Positions 44,231-54,699 of a stretch of 64,000 nt of DNA are shown here, one piece after another (within the stretch, counting starts at the first letter, position 1; the number at the start of each line of letters is the position of its first letter). Source of the stretch: Argyresthia goedartella (taxonomy: Eukaryota; Arthropoda; Insecta; Lepidoptera; Argyresthiidae); contig OX463824.1 of assembly GCA_949825045.1 (NCBI GenBank), positions 29,792,001 to 29,856,000 of the forward strand, in the 5' to 3' direction. A model generated the notes under the pieces. The model was not told the DNA's origin and did not search any database. It was given only the letters and a program-made list of their open reading frames with translations. Both the position numbers and the translations under genes were made by a program.

Positions 44231-44582
44231 TTCGTCTCAAGCTGCAAGCGCCCACACCCTCTTTTTCTCTCAGTAAAGGTCGTTTTCGCAACTGCGATTC
44301 ACAACCAGTTACGGATTAAAAAAAATTGCGAACTCAACATAATAGGATTAGAATGAATAATATTTTGGGATTCGTTTCCGAACCGGGAACAGTTTCCGAA
44401 TTTAACACTTAACAACATTTAAAGCTTTGTGTAACTAATTTCTTTCGTTGAATAGTTTCCTGTTTTAACACTTTAAAATGGTTGAAACTCTTCCAGATGT
44501 TGGAGACCATAGTCATTTATTCACTTTATTGTTTTATCATACTCTTGTTGTATAAGGTCAAAATTAAAAATCCTTTCAGTAA
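44231..44582. other. No gene seen
   Basis: AT-rich sequence with CCGAACCGGGAACAGTTTCCG, otherwise unremarkable. Confidence 0.4.
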
Positions 44583-44766
44583 GTACAGTCAGCATCAAAT
44601 ATATGTGAGCAGGTTAGCTACTCAAAATTATGTCAACATCCTCAGAGTTAACTTGGATGTTGACATAATTTTGACACGTTGGCTGTGTAGATATTTCTGA
44701 TTTAAAAAAATGTGTAGATCTTTTTGAGTAGTTAACCTGCTCACATATATCTGATGCTGACTGTAC
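44583..44766. mobile_element. 184-bp TIR element, GTACAGTCAGCATCA type
   Basis: GTACAGTCAGCATCAAATAT and GTGAGCAGGTTA at left; the inverse at right, ending GATGCTGACTGTAC. An inner hairpin (AAATTATGTCAACATCC and inverse) lies at about 44626-44672. Typical of a common lepidopteran MITE type. The frames 44482-44822 are by-products. Confidence 0.8.
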
Positions 44767-46129
44767 CATGTTTTAGCTATGTTAGCTTTACAGCCCGTGT
44801 TATATGCCTTAAATTTTATCATTTAATTCCGCGTATATAGCGTTGAATCTCCTTTACACACTTTCTCATTGCAGCATTTCCAAAATTAATTACCTTTCTT
44901 GTATAGTTTCTTACGATGGTACCAGTGGCCCTCATGCAGCATTTTCGAGCCTCCTCACTCAATTGATACAAATTCCATGTCGGATGAAGTGCGAAACCCA
45001 TTGGACATATTTACATACACACACACACAAACAAACTGTAACCCCAAATGCACATACCTCTTCCGCGGTTCTTATCCATCAGTCGTGGGTAAAAAGCTTT
45101 AAAAAATAATGGTGGCATTTAATTTTGATTCACTTTTATGATAACTTTTCTCTTGCTTCAACACTTGAGAATACTTACTCATTTAAAACCTTCTTTCGCA
45201 TACACCTATCTAGCTATCATAAGTGTCGCATAACCAGTGATAATAAAATATTAACAAGGGAGCTCGTGAATAATGTTAAGGCAGAGGTTTGTCGTAACTT
45301 AAATCCAATTTATAAAATTTTTGAACTCATGGTTACTATGACTAAAAAGTTGTGGAATGTAATCAAAAAATTCCTACATGTGATTTACCCACACATTCGA
45401 AGGGTCGAAGTTCTTTATATAGAGCAAGGAAACCGTTTTTTGTTGCAGATAAATAAATATTCGCAAAACTTGAAGATGTCAAGATACCCAAAGGGTTGCC
45501 CGAGAAGTTTTTTGTGATTGAAGACGGAAACGAGGATAAGATATATTTTGTTCTCGGATATGTTGAAAACATCACAGTCTGATAAAAGTGTCTCCTACTA
45601 CGGCGAAGGGACTTTCTGAACCTGTCCGCGGCCCTTTTATCAATTAAACATCGTACACTTTAATTTATACTCAGATGAAAATAGCATTAATATTTATCCA
45701 GCAATCTATGATTTTTATTCTTAATTAAAATGTAGAAAACATACCCTTATTAAAAAATAACTCAAAGCGAACATCTGTTCGTTTAAATGTGATACGAATC
45801 AGCCAAAATCAATGCAATTCAACTAATATATAGAGATGTGACAGTTTCAGGGTGCCATCAACATTATGATAAAACTTCGAAGAAATGGACGAGGAGATTA
45901 ATTCGAAGATAAACGTCACTTAATCAGAAAACATTAGCGCGGGGCACTGCATATTAATTATTTGCCCATATGCAATCTGAATGTGTACGAAAAATTTAAT
46001 ATATTGCAGTTTATTTAATTTTGTAACTCCAAACTGTGACTGAAAACTATCACTAGTCTGTCAAGACCCAGCCCAAAGGTGTCATGCCCCCTATGACACC
46101 CCTGGATCTTACCTTATATAAAAAGAAAT
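44767..46129. other. No gene recognised; one 130-codon frame
   Basis: The plus frame 45125-45517 (130 codons) and minus frame 44819-45001 show no known domain. AT-rich codon content and the absence of splice signals argue against a gene, but a decayed transposon coding region is possible. Confidence 0.4.
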
Positions 46130-46408
46130 ATATCGCATTTATGTCCGCACCGAGAGGCACAGGAATTCGCCCTGATACGAGTATGGTTAAGCCGTACTCC
46201 ACCACGCAGTCGCAGTGCGGGTTAATGGAGGGGTTTTATGACCACTACCACGTAGCGATAGTAGCCGGGACCTACAGATTAACGCGTCATCCGGAACACT
46301 GCACGTCCGATAAAATACTTAAGATAAATTTATTATCTCATTGGTCTGGTTTCGAACCTGCATCTCCTGTGTGAGCAAGCGTGAAACCCATTAGACCACG
46401 GAGATCTA
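46130..46408 (-). mobile_element. SINE with family 3 head and a different body
   Basis: The right end has the family 3 head (CTCCGTGGTCTAATGGGTTT on minus, B box GGTTCGAAACC). The body to the left is different: it contains CCACCACGCAGTCGCAGTGC and GTAGCCGGGACC blocks instead of the GGGTGGCAGAGG ones, so it is a chimeric or separate subfamily. The 96-codon plus frame is a by-product. Confidence 0.6.
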
Positions 46409-46517
46409 CTCTCCTGGATCTCCCCTTGCGTTGTATACAAAATGGCCGCTCAGAAAGTACCCATAAAAGGCGCCACGAAGGTTCAGGTAATTTTGAGCGG
46501 TTAACTGTATCCTTATA

Positions 46518-46908
46518 GTAGTTCATGTGACTGCTACATGATGCCTAAATATATTTAGTTACATAGACTAGTTTATCTACACACATATCATAAGCTCTCT
46601 TTGATGTGTTCAGGAACCGCATGTTCGACCGGCATGGTGGCAGTGATCATTGCTCTGCATTTGTTTAGCTTGTTCAGTAGTACCAACTTTACAGACAAAC
46701 TAGGGGCGGCACGCAGGCGGGCGTCGGTGTTCGAAATTTGAATGTCATAATATAACAAATTTTGGTACATTATGGTCATAATTTATCAATATTCAGATAA
46801 GAAATGAGTTTTTACCAAAAAGTATATCATTATGCTGGTCGTGCGGCGTGCTAACTTGCGGTTTTTGGACGCAGTAAAGACGGTTAATGATACGTGTGTA
46901 GATAAAAG
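46518..46908 (-). mobile_element. MITE-like element, ATCTACACACG family (copy 6)
   Basis: Tail AGTAGTTCATGTGACTGC at left, TIRs at about 46575 and 46888-46908. One TTCGAACACCGACGCCC-type motif is kept. The inner palindrome is diverged. No hairpin module in the tail. Confidence 0.75.
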
Positions 46909-46939
46909 ATATAAAAATATTGCGTCTTTTATTTTTTAT

Positions 46940-47048
46940 TTTATTTATTTTTTATATTAATTACTTATCTCATTGTTACATCGTCAGCATCAGATTCGAA
47001 TCCTCATGTGAAGCGAGCGTGAAGCCACTAGACTGTAGCTCTGTAACT
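46940..47048 (-). repeat. SINE head fragment, family 3-like
   Basis: TCATTGTTACATCGTCAGCA, AGATTCGAATCCTCATG and GCCACTAGACTGTAGCTC correspond to a diverged tRNA-like head on the minus strand. Confidence 0.45.
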
Positions 47049-47061
47049 TAAACGTAAACAT

Positions 47062-47318
47062 TAACATGAACATAAACATTTATACAGGCAAAGTCAAAGT
47101 CAAAGTCGTTTATTTGCGAGAAATATTGTTACAAAAGATGGTAGATTTACATTGCACATACATTGCTTCTGACCCCACACCAGGATAGGATACCTTGTAC
47201 ACATAAACATCCAAGACCTGTGGATTTTTACTTCCTTTTGTCCCCAGCCGGGGATCGAACCCAGGACCTCTGGCATTTTAGGCAGAGCCCCAACCACAGC
47301 GCCACAAAGTTCGTCGAG
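47062..47318 (-). mobile_element. tRNA-derived SINE, family 1, with nested LINE tail
   Basis: Minus strand. B box GGTTCGATCCCCGG (inverted at about 47248-47261). Within its 3' part, 47093-47145 is CAAAGTCAAAGTCAAAGTCG plus TTTATTTGCGAG, the repeated 3' tail of the TTTGAC LINE family. Confidence 0.75.
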
Positions 47319-47692
47319 TTAGCTGTACCCTAATTTGTAGAAAGATAAAATTGCAGGTCCTAGCTATCTTCCCAAAGGTCTTCGGACTTCGGCACAATAA
47401 ATCTGCAGTTCAATGGGTTAGATCAGCGGAACCCAACCTTTGTACCACATCTTTACGGGGTCAGTTGGGTAATAAATTTACCTTTTTCGCTTTTAGTGCG
47501 TAAGGAGATTTTATAGTTACTATTTACTTTCGACGTGTACTTAGGATGTGTGATAAAAAAAGTTAACTACACAAACATTGTATGAAACGGAATTTGTTGT
47601 AAGTAAGCAACACTCGCCACTACAGATATACTACTGAATTGCGGTAGTGGTTAGATATTATTAAGTTATATATGTCACCGTAAGATAGTCAT
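47319..47692. other. No gene seen
   Basis: No supported feature. Confidence 0.4.
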
Positions 47693-47953
47693 AATAATAA
47701 TAATTATAATACTTTGGATACTATTTACACACATTGACCTAGCCCCAAACTAGGAGTCCCTGTATCTTGGGTACTAGAGAACGATACACATACTTATGTA
47801 GATAAATATTATACTTAGATAGATAAACAACCATGACTAGAGTACAAACTTCCGTCCTCATGAAACAAATGTTTGCCCCCACCGGGACTCGTACCCGGAA
47901 CCCTTGGCTTCGTAGGCAGAGTCACTGCCGACTCGGCCAATCGGGTCGTCATC
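47693..47953 (-). mobile_element. tRNA-derived SINE, family 2
   Basis: AATAATAATTATAAT tail at left, inverted B box GGGACTCGTACCCGG (one substitution), and GACTCGGCCAATCGGGTCGTC head at the right. It abuts the type D foldback element. Confidence 0.85.
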
Positions 47954-47954
47954 A

Positions 47955-48296
47955 GTCAAAACCGTTAGTTGATAAACTAACGCATTATTTGATAAACTAT
48001 CAACAGATAGTGAACCAGACCGACAGGGTTTAGAATTTACGTTTCTTTTGTTCTTACATGTCAACCTAACACGAAGACTATTCGGGGGCTTCCCTGTGCT
48101 CACCCCCTCTAGTCTTCACCTAAGCTACCGCAGTATTTGCCCTGGTATTTCGTTTGCAATTCAAGTTTAAACCAATTTACTTTTTAACGGTTATAATATA
48201 ACCAGTATAGTAAGCAGTACGCTACAATTTACTATCTGTCGATAGTTGAATAATTAACGAGAAAAAAACGTTAGTTTATCAATTAACGGTTTTGAC
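47955..48296. mobile_element. Foldback element type D with shared core
   Basis: GTCAAAACCGTTAGTTGATA and AACTAACG at left and the inverse at right; the arms extend to a CTATCAACAGATAGT block, about 65 bases. The shared core is at 48046-48150 in plus orientation, with a changed but still paired stem. Confidence 0.8.
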
Positions 48297-48609
48297 AATC
48301 TTAGGATGGCATATATACTGTAATTGGGATTAATAAATGGTTTAAAATAAAAGTAGATTCACTTTTCTCATAAGGGGTGACAGACGCCCAGTTGCACCTA
48401 CAATTAGACAGTAATTCAATAGGAGGATTTCTAACAGCTAATGAAAAATAAAATAGTTCTGAAAGCTGTGACAGATGGTGTTGATTCACCATGGCTGTCA
48501 GTTATGGATCTGTGATAATTTAATTACCAAAAATTATAGAACACTCACTTACTACAGTCAATTCAGGCTTTATTTGTTCAACTACGTGAACCCATATTAG
48601 TTTTCGACG
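48297..48609. other. No gene seen; small SINE family 3 fragment
   Basis: 48365-48430 resembles the distal body of SINE family 3 (CTCATAAGGGGTGACAGACG). Nothing else is recognised. Confidence 0.4.
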
Positions 48610-48765
48610 TTCATAACTAGGGCAAACGTGAGTAAGACTTTTTCACAGAATTTAACGACGTAACGAGTTTTTTTTTCAGTCAGTCGAGGTAAGAAGTCAT
48701 AAAGGTCCGACAGAATAGCCAGGGTCGTCGTTAATAAAGAGTTTGAGGTCGTAAAATCACAAAAC
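48610..48765 (-). repeat. Dispersed repeat shared with 5259-5447
   Basis: Inverted relative to 5259: AGAATAGCCAGGGTCGTCGT and AAAGAGTTTGAGGTCG. A 70-codon minus frame crosses it; the family is unidentified. Confidence 0.55.
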
Positions 48766-48954
48766 AGAGGATAAAACGAAGATAAGGTTGTCGATTTAAA
48801 CCAAAACAACTAAATTGTGTTATGTTCGTTGTTCACAAGTAGTAGATAGTTCTTGTTCTTCGGTTTCGTCACAGACCAGCTTTGCCTTACTCAATCACTA
48901 TCAAAATAGCATTTTCTGCTAAGGTATTCATATTTTATGAATTGTATTAAAAAA

Positions 48955-49345
48955 AAAACTGGTCAAGTGTGAGTGAGTAGGACGTCGGACTCCGTACACG
49001 AAGGGTTCCATACAAGTGTACACGGAAAAACGTAAAGCGACAGTGTATTGAACGCTTATACCTTTTTAATTTTTAATAATAAAATATTAAATACTAGGTA
49101 GGACTACATTCAAGGCCGTACATCGAAGCATTGAAAAAGAGTTTTGTGTATGTAGTATGTAAGTATTGCACTTTGTAATCAGGTTAACGAAGCTCTTTGC
49201 TCAATTAAACTGGAAGTGGATAGACATTGAGTAACATATATACAGAAATACAATAAAATATTATAAAAAACTTAATTTTATTTATTATAATTCGAATGAG
49301 GAATTATTGATCGTATAATGAGAAATAACTAAGCACAAAACTCAT
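48955..49345 (-). repeat. Dispersed repeat X, uninterrupted copy
   Basis: Begins with a GGTTCCGTACC-family terminus (ACTGGTCAAGTGTGAG) and continues through ACGGAAAAACGTAAAGCG, CAAGGCCGTACATCG, GGAAGTGGATAGAC and AACTAAGCACAAAACTC. It shows the empty site corresponding to the insertion at 27183. Confidence 0.75.
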
Positions 49346-49530
49346 AGGTGCAGTTAAAGATCTTTTCGGATCGGCAAATATGAAAAAAAAAACGGGAGAG
49401 TCCAATTTTCATCGATATACAAATAAAACAAAATGGTTAAGAAAATGGCCTTACCAATAATTTCATGTATGAGTATGTACTTCTTTTAATTCTTAAAACC
49501 GGTATTCAACAAATAATGAAACTATTTATT

Positions 49531-49681
49531 GTTATAGCGGCAATAGAAATACACCACCTGTAAAAATTTCAGCTCTCTCCCTATTTCGTTTGATCCGGTG
49601 ACAGACTGACAGACGGACTGATGGACAGCGGAGGCTTAGTAATAGGGTCCCGTTTGTCACCCTTCGGATACGGAACCCTAA
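49531..49681 (-). repeat. GGTTCCGTACC repeat family, 5' part
   Basis: TTATAGCGGCAATAGAAATAC to GGATACGGAACCCTA: the inverted first 150 bases of the family, including the GACAGACTGACAGACGG microsatellite. The 3' body is absent. Confidence 0.75.
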
Positions 49682-50162
49682 AATTGTCTCGCCAACGACA
49701 TCTAATGACTGGGATGTTTGATTTTTGAGCTGTCCCAAGTCTGCGCGGCGAAATAAAATATATAAAATTTTATATACTATTTAGCAAGGTAAAGTAAACC
49801 TCGGCAAACTAAGGACGCGATAGCTTAGCCACAAAACAAACAAAGCTTCACGCCTTCTCCCATACGCGGTCGCAGCGGCACATAGCCAGCTACTCAACAT
49901 TCCAGCGTGACGCCAGGCTGGCCCTTCACCACATCTTGGTGCCCCTTGGAGACTCAGCGGCGGCCACAGTTTGTGAACCTCCGTAGTGAACTCCCCCACT
50001 TCACCCCATTAGCAGAGATCGATGGGTGGTAGTTAAGCACATTCCATTTTAAACAGACCATTTGTGTTCTTCTATCGTCTTTGCGGCAGCAATTGCAGCG
50101 GGATTGCCTTTCAGTCGTAAAGCACCGACACCCTACTGGGATAACGATTATTTCGAATAGAA
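49682..50162. other. No gene seen; SINE family 3 fragment near 49846-49940
   Basis: CACGCCTTCTCCCATACGCG with GCGGCACATAGCCAG is a diverged family 3 body piece. The 72-codon minus frame here is a by-product. Confidence 0.45.
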
Positions 50163-50262
50163 AGGGCTCGCCATGGCTGCGGCAATGGGCTAGCCCCTTT
50201 GCACGTAAATGATTTAGTATTTAATCCCAGAACTGTGTCTCTGCCACCCCGTTTGGGAAAAA
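50163..50262 (+). repeat. SINE family 3 body fragment
   Basis: AAGGGCTCGCCATGGCTGCG to TGCCACCCCGTTTGGG, plus orientation, no head. Confidence 0.6.
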
Positions 50263-50282
50263 GGATCTATAGGTAGATCATA

Positions 50283-50538
50283 TTAATAATAATACCTTGA
50301 GTACTATTTACACACATTGATCTAGCCCCAAACTAGGATTCCCTATATATTGGGTACTAGACAACTATAGACATATGTACTTAATGTAGATATATATTAT
50401 ACTTAGATAGATAAACAACCATGACTAGGGTACAAACATCCGTTCTCGTCAAACAAATGTTTGCCCCCACCGGTACTCGAACCCGGGACCTTGGCTTCGT
50501 AGGCAGGGTCACTGCCGACTCCACCATTCGGGTCGTCA
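50283..50538 (-). mobile_element. tRNA-derived SINE, family 2
   Basis: Inverted copy with GTACTCGAACCCGGGACC (B box region) and GACTCCACCATTCGGGTCGTC head at right. Confidence 0.85.
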
Positions 50539-50611
50539 TAGGCATACAAAGGGCTGTGCGCTAAGGCCACTTGTTAGTTAGATCCAATCCATTGAAAAAC
50601 TGACGTATATA

Positions 50612-50812
50612 TATGCCAACCTTCATGTAGCTGATAACCTGAATTTAGATGGATCGGATAAATTTGCAAAAGTTCGTCCGTTACTAAAACTCTTAGCTGC
50701 AAAGTTCCTTGAGAATTGTCCACTTATGGAGAACCATAGCATCGACGAGGCTATGGTGCCATAATTTGGTCGTCATGGCTGCAAACAGTTTATTCGTGGA
50801 AAGCCTATAGTT
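50612..50812 (+). pseudogene. piggyBac-type transposase fragment
   Basis: One frame reads LHVADNLNLDGSDKFAKVRP, then a leucine-rich stretch, NHSIDEAMVP, a TAA stop, FGRHGCKQFIRGKPI. D-N, KVRP and SIDEAMVPF-GR-KQ-KPI are the conserved order around the second catalytic aspartate (in DEAM) of piggyBac DDE transposases, which cut and paste DNA at TTAA. The stop replaces an aromatic residue. Only about 65 codons remain, and they end where a tRNA-derived sequence begins, so the copy is dead. Confidence 0.8.
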
Positions 50813-50821
50813 CCTATATAT

Positions 50822-50896
50822 TCCCCGGTGGCACAGTTAGAAGAGCACTTCTTGTAAGCCAGAGGTTGCAGGTTTAAATCCTGGCCATAAGAGGAT
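50822..50896 (+). repeat. tRNA-Thr-like sequence
   Basis: GTGGCACAGTTAGAAGAGC (A-box-like) and GGTTGCAGGTTTAAATCC (T arm with B-box-like GGTTTAAATCC), with TTGTAA at the anticodon position. The acceptor stem does not pair and the anticodon arm is two bases short of the usual form, so it is a SINE head or tRNA pseudogene. Confidence 0.55.
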
Positions 50897-51332
50897 TATT
50901 TTTCATTGCAATTCATCCGCTTTTACCTAATAAAGTTGGATCTATTTTAATGTAAGGTTGGTGATAAAGAAAATGTTGCTAGACTTGTTGATTATCTTAG
51001 AGGTAAGAGGAAAAAACCTTCGTCAAAGGAAACAAAATCCTTTTGTAAACAGACACTACGCTACATTTTCACTGGGAAAACTTAGGAGGTTTTGCTTTGA
51101 GACACTCCTTGAATAAAGATGATTAAATTATACGGGTTTAACTGAAAGGTGTAGTCGTATTTAAGAGGTTGTTAGGGATATTATTCGAAACATGTTTTAG
51201 TAAGAAACCGGTTTGATCAGAGCAACTTTGTTTTTCACTTCTCTCGCTAACGTGACACGTGTTTTTTGTTTAAGGGTTCTCTACACATGTATGTAACGCA
51301 TTAATCATGCACCAAAGAAAAAAAGGGAGTCT
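50897..51332. other. No gene recognised
   Basis: Could include more of the decayed piggyBac region, but no conserved motif could be read. Confidence 0.35.
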
Positions 51333-51841
51333 GGGACAGCTCGATCCGAATAATAATTCCAGATATTTCACTTCCCTTTACGGTGATTTGACAGTCAGGT
51401 AGAAAAGCGATTATTAGCAATAAATAATTACGTTTTTTATTTTATTTCCTCACAACGCAGAAAAACATAATGATATCCAACACTTATTTCAATTATAATA
51501 CCTACATAAGTTGTATAAACTCAGTATAAAACTAATTTCATTGTTTTTTTTTTAAATTCTGGACTAAAGAATATAACAGTTAAATTGAAAATAGTCTCGA
51601 ATATAAAAGACAAGGTTGATTTTTCTGCGAAAAATTTACCTTGCCCATGGCTCGCATTAATTGGTGCAATGATACTGATATGATAACAATTCTTTTTTAT
51701 TTTGTCTCTCTCGTTCTTTTAAAATATTGAAGATTTAAAACAATCTCTAAGATTTTAATAGGACGATACTTTTCATGCCGACGGTACAAACCAGTTTTTT
51801 AGACATAGTTTCTGGTATTATAATTCGGGTCGAGCTGTCCC
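51333..51841. mobile_element. 509-bp TIR element, GGGACAGCTCG type
   Basis: GGGACAGCTCGATCCGAATA plus ATAATTCCAGA at left, inverse at right (TCTGGTATTATAATTCGGG, CGAGCTGTCCC), 31 bases with 3 mismatches. AT-rich, non-coding interior. Confidence 0.8.
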
Positions 51842-52359
51842 TGTTCCAAAAAAGGAAGGATGTCTTCAACCAAAATAAATCTGCTCAGAAAGTATCCCAT
51901 TAATGTGACAAAATAATAACAATTTCTAATTCATTGAAGCGGTTCTAATCAGAGAACTAACTAGTTTTATTAGTTTATTATTCCGTTTGGCCACGCTAAA
52001 CTTGGAGCCAGGATTGTTGGCCACCCGCGCTGGCCTTGCGCCGCCCACGTGACGGGACCCTACTTACTAATTGTTGTTTATGTAAAAGGAGGTTGGTTTC
52101 TCACAAAGGAGATTGAGGCGGACAAAGAAGTTTTAATTTTGCGCTGTTAATTAGGGCTGGGACAACCTTCTTTAAGGAAAACATTGATCGCCCCACAGAC
52201 CAGATCGCCCGAATTATCAAGGCGTTAAAACTAACTATCTCACGCAGTAAACTGACAGTGTGTTGTCCGGTTCTAAATGCGTTTTTTAATTATTCAATCA
52301 TCCTGTTAACGGAAATCTCTTCTTACTCAAATAGACCGATGACCTGCAAGTAGGAAATT
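51842..52359. other. No gene seen
   Basis: No supported feature. Confidence 0.4.
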
Positions 52360-52972
52360 CGATCCCGGGCCTTTTACCGATCCCGGGATTTTGGGATTGA
52401 TGAAAAGCGATTCCCGGATCCCGGGATGAACCCGGGATTGTAGATAAAAAAAGAGTAAAATATATGATAAAAACTGTTTTTATTCAGGCTTTTGTAATTG
52501 CAATCGCGCATTTGACTCAAGTGCCAGTAACGTGAGATCTTTAGGTACTTATTACATTAAAAGTAGGTACAAACCATTCACTTAAGTAGGTAGTGAATTG
52601 AGCTAATGAATCATTAAAACGATATTTAATATAACGTACTTACTTGAACATTGCGGCTTCAACACTTCACTTTGCACACTGCAGCTTCAACAAAAACAGC
52701 GAGAACCTGTAATGCACGGCACGGCCCAGAACTGTACAGCCTGTTATTTCGCGACCCGTATTGCATTGCACGGCCCGTATTTGGCGTTCTAGTAATGGAC
52801 GCCAAAAACGAGCCGTGCAATAAGGCCTATGCAATGACTGTACACGCCGTATTCTTGTTTTATCTCAAATCCCAAAAATCCCGGGTTTTCGCAACTGTAA
52901 TCCCGGGATTCGGATCCCGGAAAATTAACCGGGATTTGAATTCCGAAAAATTGACCGGAATCTCCGGATAGC
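52360..52972. mobile_element. TIR-like element with CCCGGGAT-rich ends
   Basis: Both ends (52360-52442 and about 52865-52972) are packed with ATCCCGGGATT-like units in inverse orientation. The inside has an AT-rich half and a GC-richer stretch (52650-52850) with repeated GCACGGCCCGTATT-like words. The 106-codon frame at 52651 crosses the right end and is not supported as a gene. Confidence 0.6.
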
Positions 52973-53096
52973 TTACACTTATCTTATCTTAAAGCTGCTA
53001 ACTTTGACGGACTACAAAAAGTTGTAGAAGGACGACGGACTGTCCAAAGGCTGCTCAAGCTGCCCCCTTTGTGACGAAGATGACAGCGACTATACC

Positions 53097-53303
53097 CTCC
53101 CATAAACATTTACGTGCAGGCACATAAATAGCTTCTGACCCCACACTGGGATACCCTGTGTCGTGGGTACCAGAAATAGCGTCGTCACTCTCATATAAAC
53201 ATCCAAGACAAGGGTTTTTTGGTCTTTACCCCCAGCCGGGGATCGAACCCAGAACCTCTCGCACGGTAGGCAGAGCCACAACCGCTGCGCCACAGAGGAG
53301 GCC
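53097..53303 (-). mobile_element. tRNA-derived SINE, family 1
   Basis: Minus strand, inverted B box GGGGATCGAACCC at about 53237-53249, TCTGTGGCGCAGCGGTTGTG head near 53297-53278, tail at left. Confidence 0.85.
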
Positions 53304-53775
53304 CTAAAGAAATAGAAACATTCACATCCAAGCTTTTTACTCGACTGCACCGGAAAGATGTTTTAAACTGAATCTAAGGTGACCTCGCTTAAATTAAATA
53401 AAGTTGAATCTGCGGAATCTAGGTCAGTTGCTACAAAGCTCGGACAAAGCTGACTGGAATGATAACGAACTGACCATGACCTTTTTGTAGAGATATCCGA
53501 TTAACCCTTCGTAAGGTGCGGGGAATATGGCGGGAATAGCCCGCCAAATTTTCAGCTTAATGGCTCGGCAATAAACTTCAACACCAATGAAAATTTAAAA
53601 CACAATGTGAAACTAGAAACAGTTTAAAATATATCTTCTGTGTTCTCTAGTTGGTGTCCTTTTGAATCAGGAATATCTGGGTCAGGGCCTGTAGTTCGAT
53701 TCTAATAACAGTTATTGTGACTTGAAATTTGATTGCGATTCTTAAATCGTCGATATCGGCAAGCGAATCACGGGG
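53304..53775. other. No gene seen
   Basis: No supported feature. Confidence 0.4.
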
Positions 53776-54010
53776 CTGAAGTGGGGGTGGGCAGTACTCT
53801 TGGCAAGGACAGATGACGGAAGGTGGACCAAAGCGGTTACAGAGTGGGTACCAAGAGCCGCATGACGACCAGTTGGCAGACCACTAGCCAGATGGACGGA
53901 TGACATCATCGCCATAGCGGGTAGGAGGTGGATGCGGGAGGCTCAGGACCGGAGTGGATGGCGTGGTGAAAAAGAGTAAAGAAAAAGCCTATACCCAGTA
54001 GTGGGTGAAT
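53776..54010 (+). pseudogene. RTE-type retrotransposon 3' end
   Basis: The frame reads DDGRWTKAVTEWVPRAA, a stop, RPVGRPLARWTDDIIAIAG, WMREAQDRSGWRGE. The GRP-RW-DD-AG-WM-EAQDR-WR pattern is the C-terminus of lepidopteran RTE-clade polyproteins. Stops at the R-to-TGA position and after WRGEKE break it. A TGATGATG tail ends the copy. Confidence 0.8.
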
Positions 54011-54517
54011 TTGGCTGATTGGTGATGATGATTCTTAAATGCCAACTGTCGAACTTGCGAAGAGGAGAACTGAAGAGGACAACGGTTGTCCCAGTATTCC
54101 ACGAGGAGCTAGTTTCTTGCGAGCAGAACTTCAAGGCGTTGCGCAAGTTTGCGCTCTCATGGCACACCAAGAGAAGAATATTTGAAGATTGAGGACAGCA
54201 GTGTACTACGTGGTACAGTTCGACGCTGAGTGACGTGTTGTGTTGTCGAGCCCCATTTGGGAGGACGAAGAAATAGTATCGTACGGCCTGCCCAGAAAGG
54301 GAGAAAGGCCGGGACGCATTCAAGGACTTGTAGGGCATCAAGAAACTGCATGCGTGAAAGAGCCGAAGGCAAGTAGCGCATGACAGTGCCCAAGATTCGG
54401 TCTGTAGGACGCGAAGGCAGGAAAGACCATGTGGTGGTGGAGGGACTGTCTGTCAAACTTGCGTTTTATGTCATTCAAATCCGTTTTAAAACAGTTGCAG
54501 TCGCAATTAAATTGTGG
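54011..54517. other. No gene recognised; long minus-strand frames
   Basis: Minus frames of 132 and 99 codons overlap at 53943-54456. Neither shows a domain I recognise. Composition is less AT-rich than the surroundings, so a decayed element is possible. Confidence 0.35.
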
Positions 54518-54577
54518 TCTGAAGGCGTCTAGAAACCTTCAAAATGTCAATTTTGAAGGACGGTAGATGCCTTCAGA
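54518..54577. repeat. 60-nt hairpin with 28-nt arms
   Basis: TCTGAAGGCGTCTAGAAACC with TTCAAAAT, a four-base loop, then the near-inverse. Mismatches are limited to one G-U-type position and a four-base internal bubble. The tight loop argues for a foldback relic rather than a microRNA precursor. Confidence 0.65.
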
Positions 54578-54699
54578 GATGGAGAATTGAGTTACTCAGG
54601 TATATGTTTGGAACTAATGAAGATATTATTTAAAGTGCGGTTTTGTTATCATCAAGATGCATTCAACGAACTTATTAAGAACATTTATTATTTTTCAAT

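Noticed and set aside
43827..44276. 149-codon frame over the 45-bp array as a repeat protein gene
   Set aside because: The frame is open only because the unit is divisible by three and stop-free. No signal peptide, domain, splice site or coding sequence outside the array supports it. Kept as a finding, not as a gene.
45125..45517. 130-codon plus frame as a gene
   Set aside because: No recognised domain or supporting context. AT-rich frames of this length are expected by chance in a window of this size.
53943..54456. Minus-strand frames of 132 and 99 codons as a gene
   Set aside because: No recognised domain, overlapping frames, and the first runs across an RTE remnant on the other strand. 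Left as unknown.
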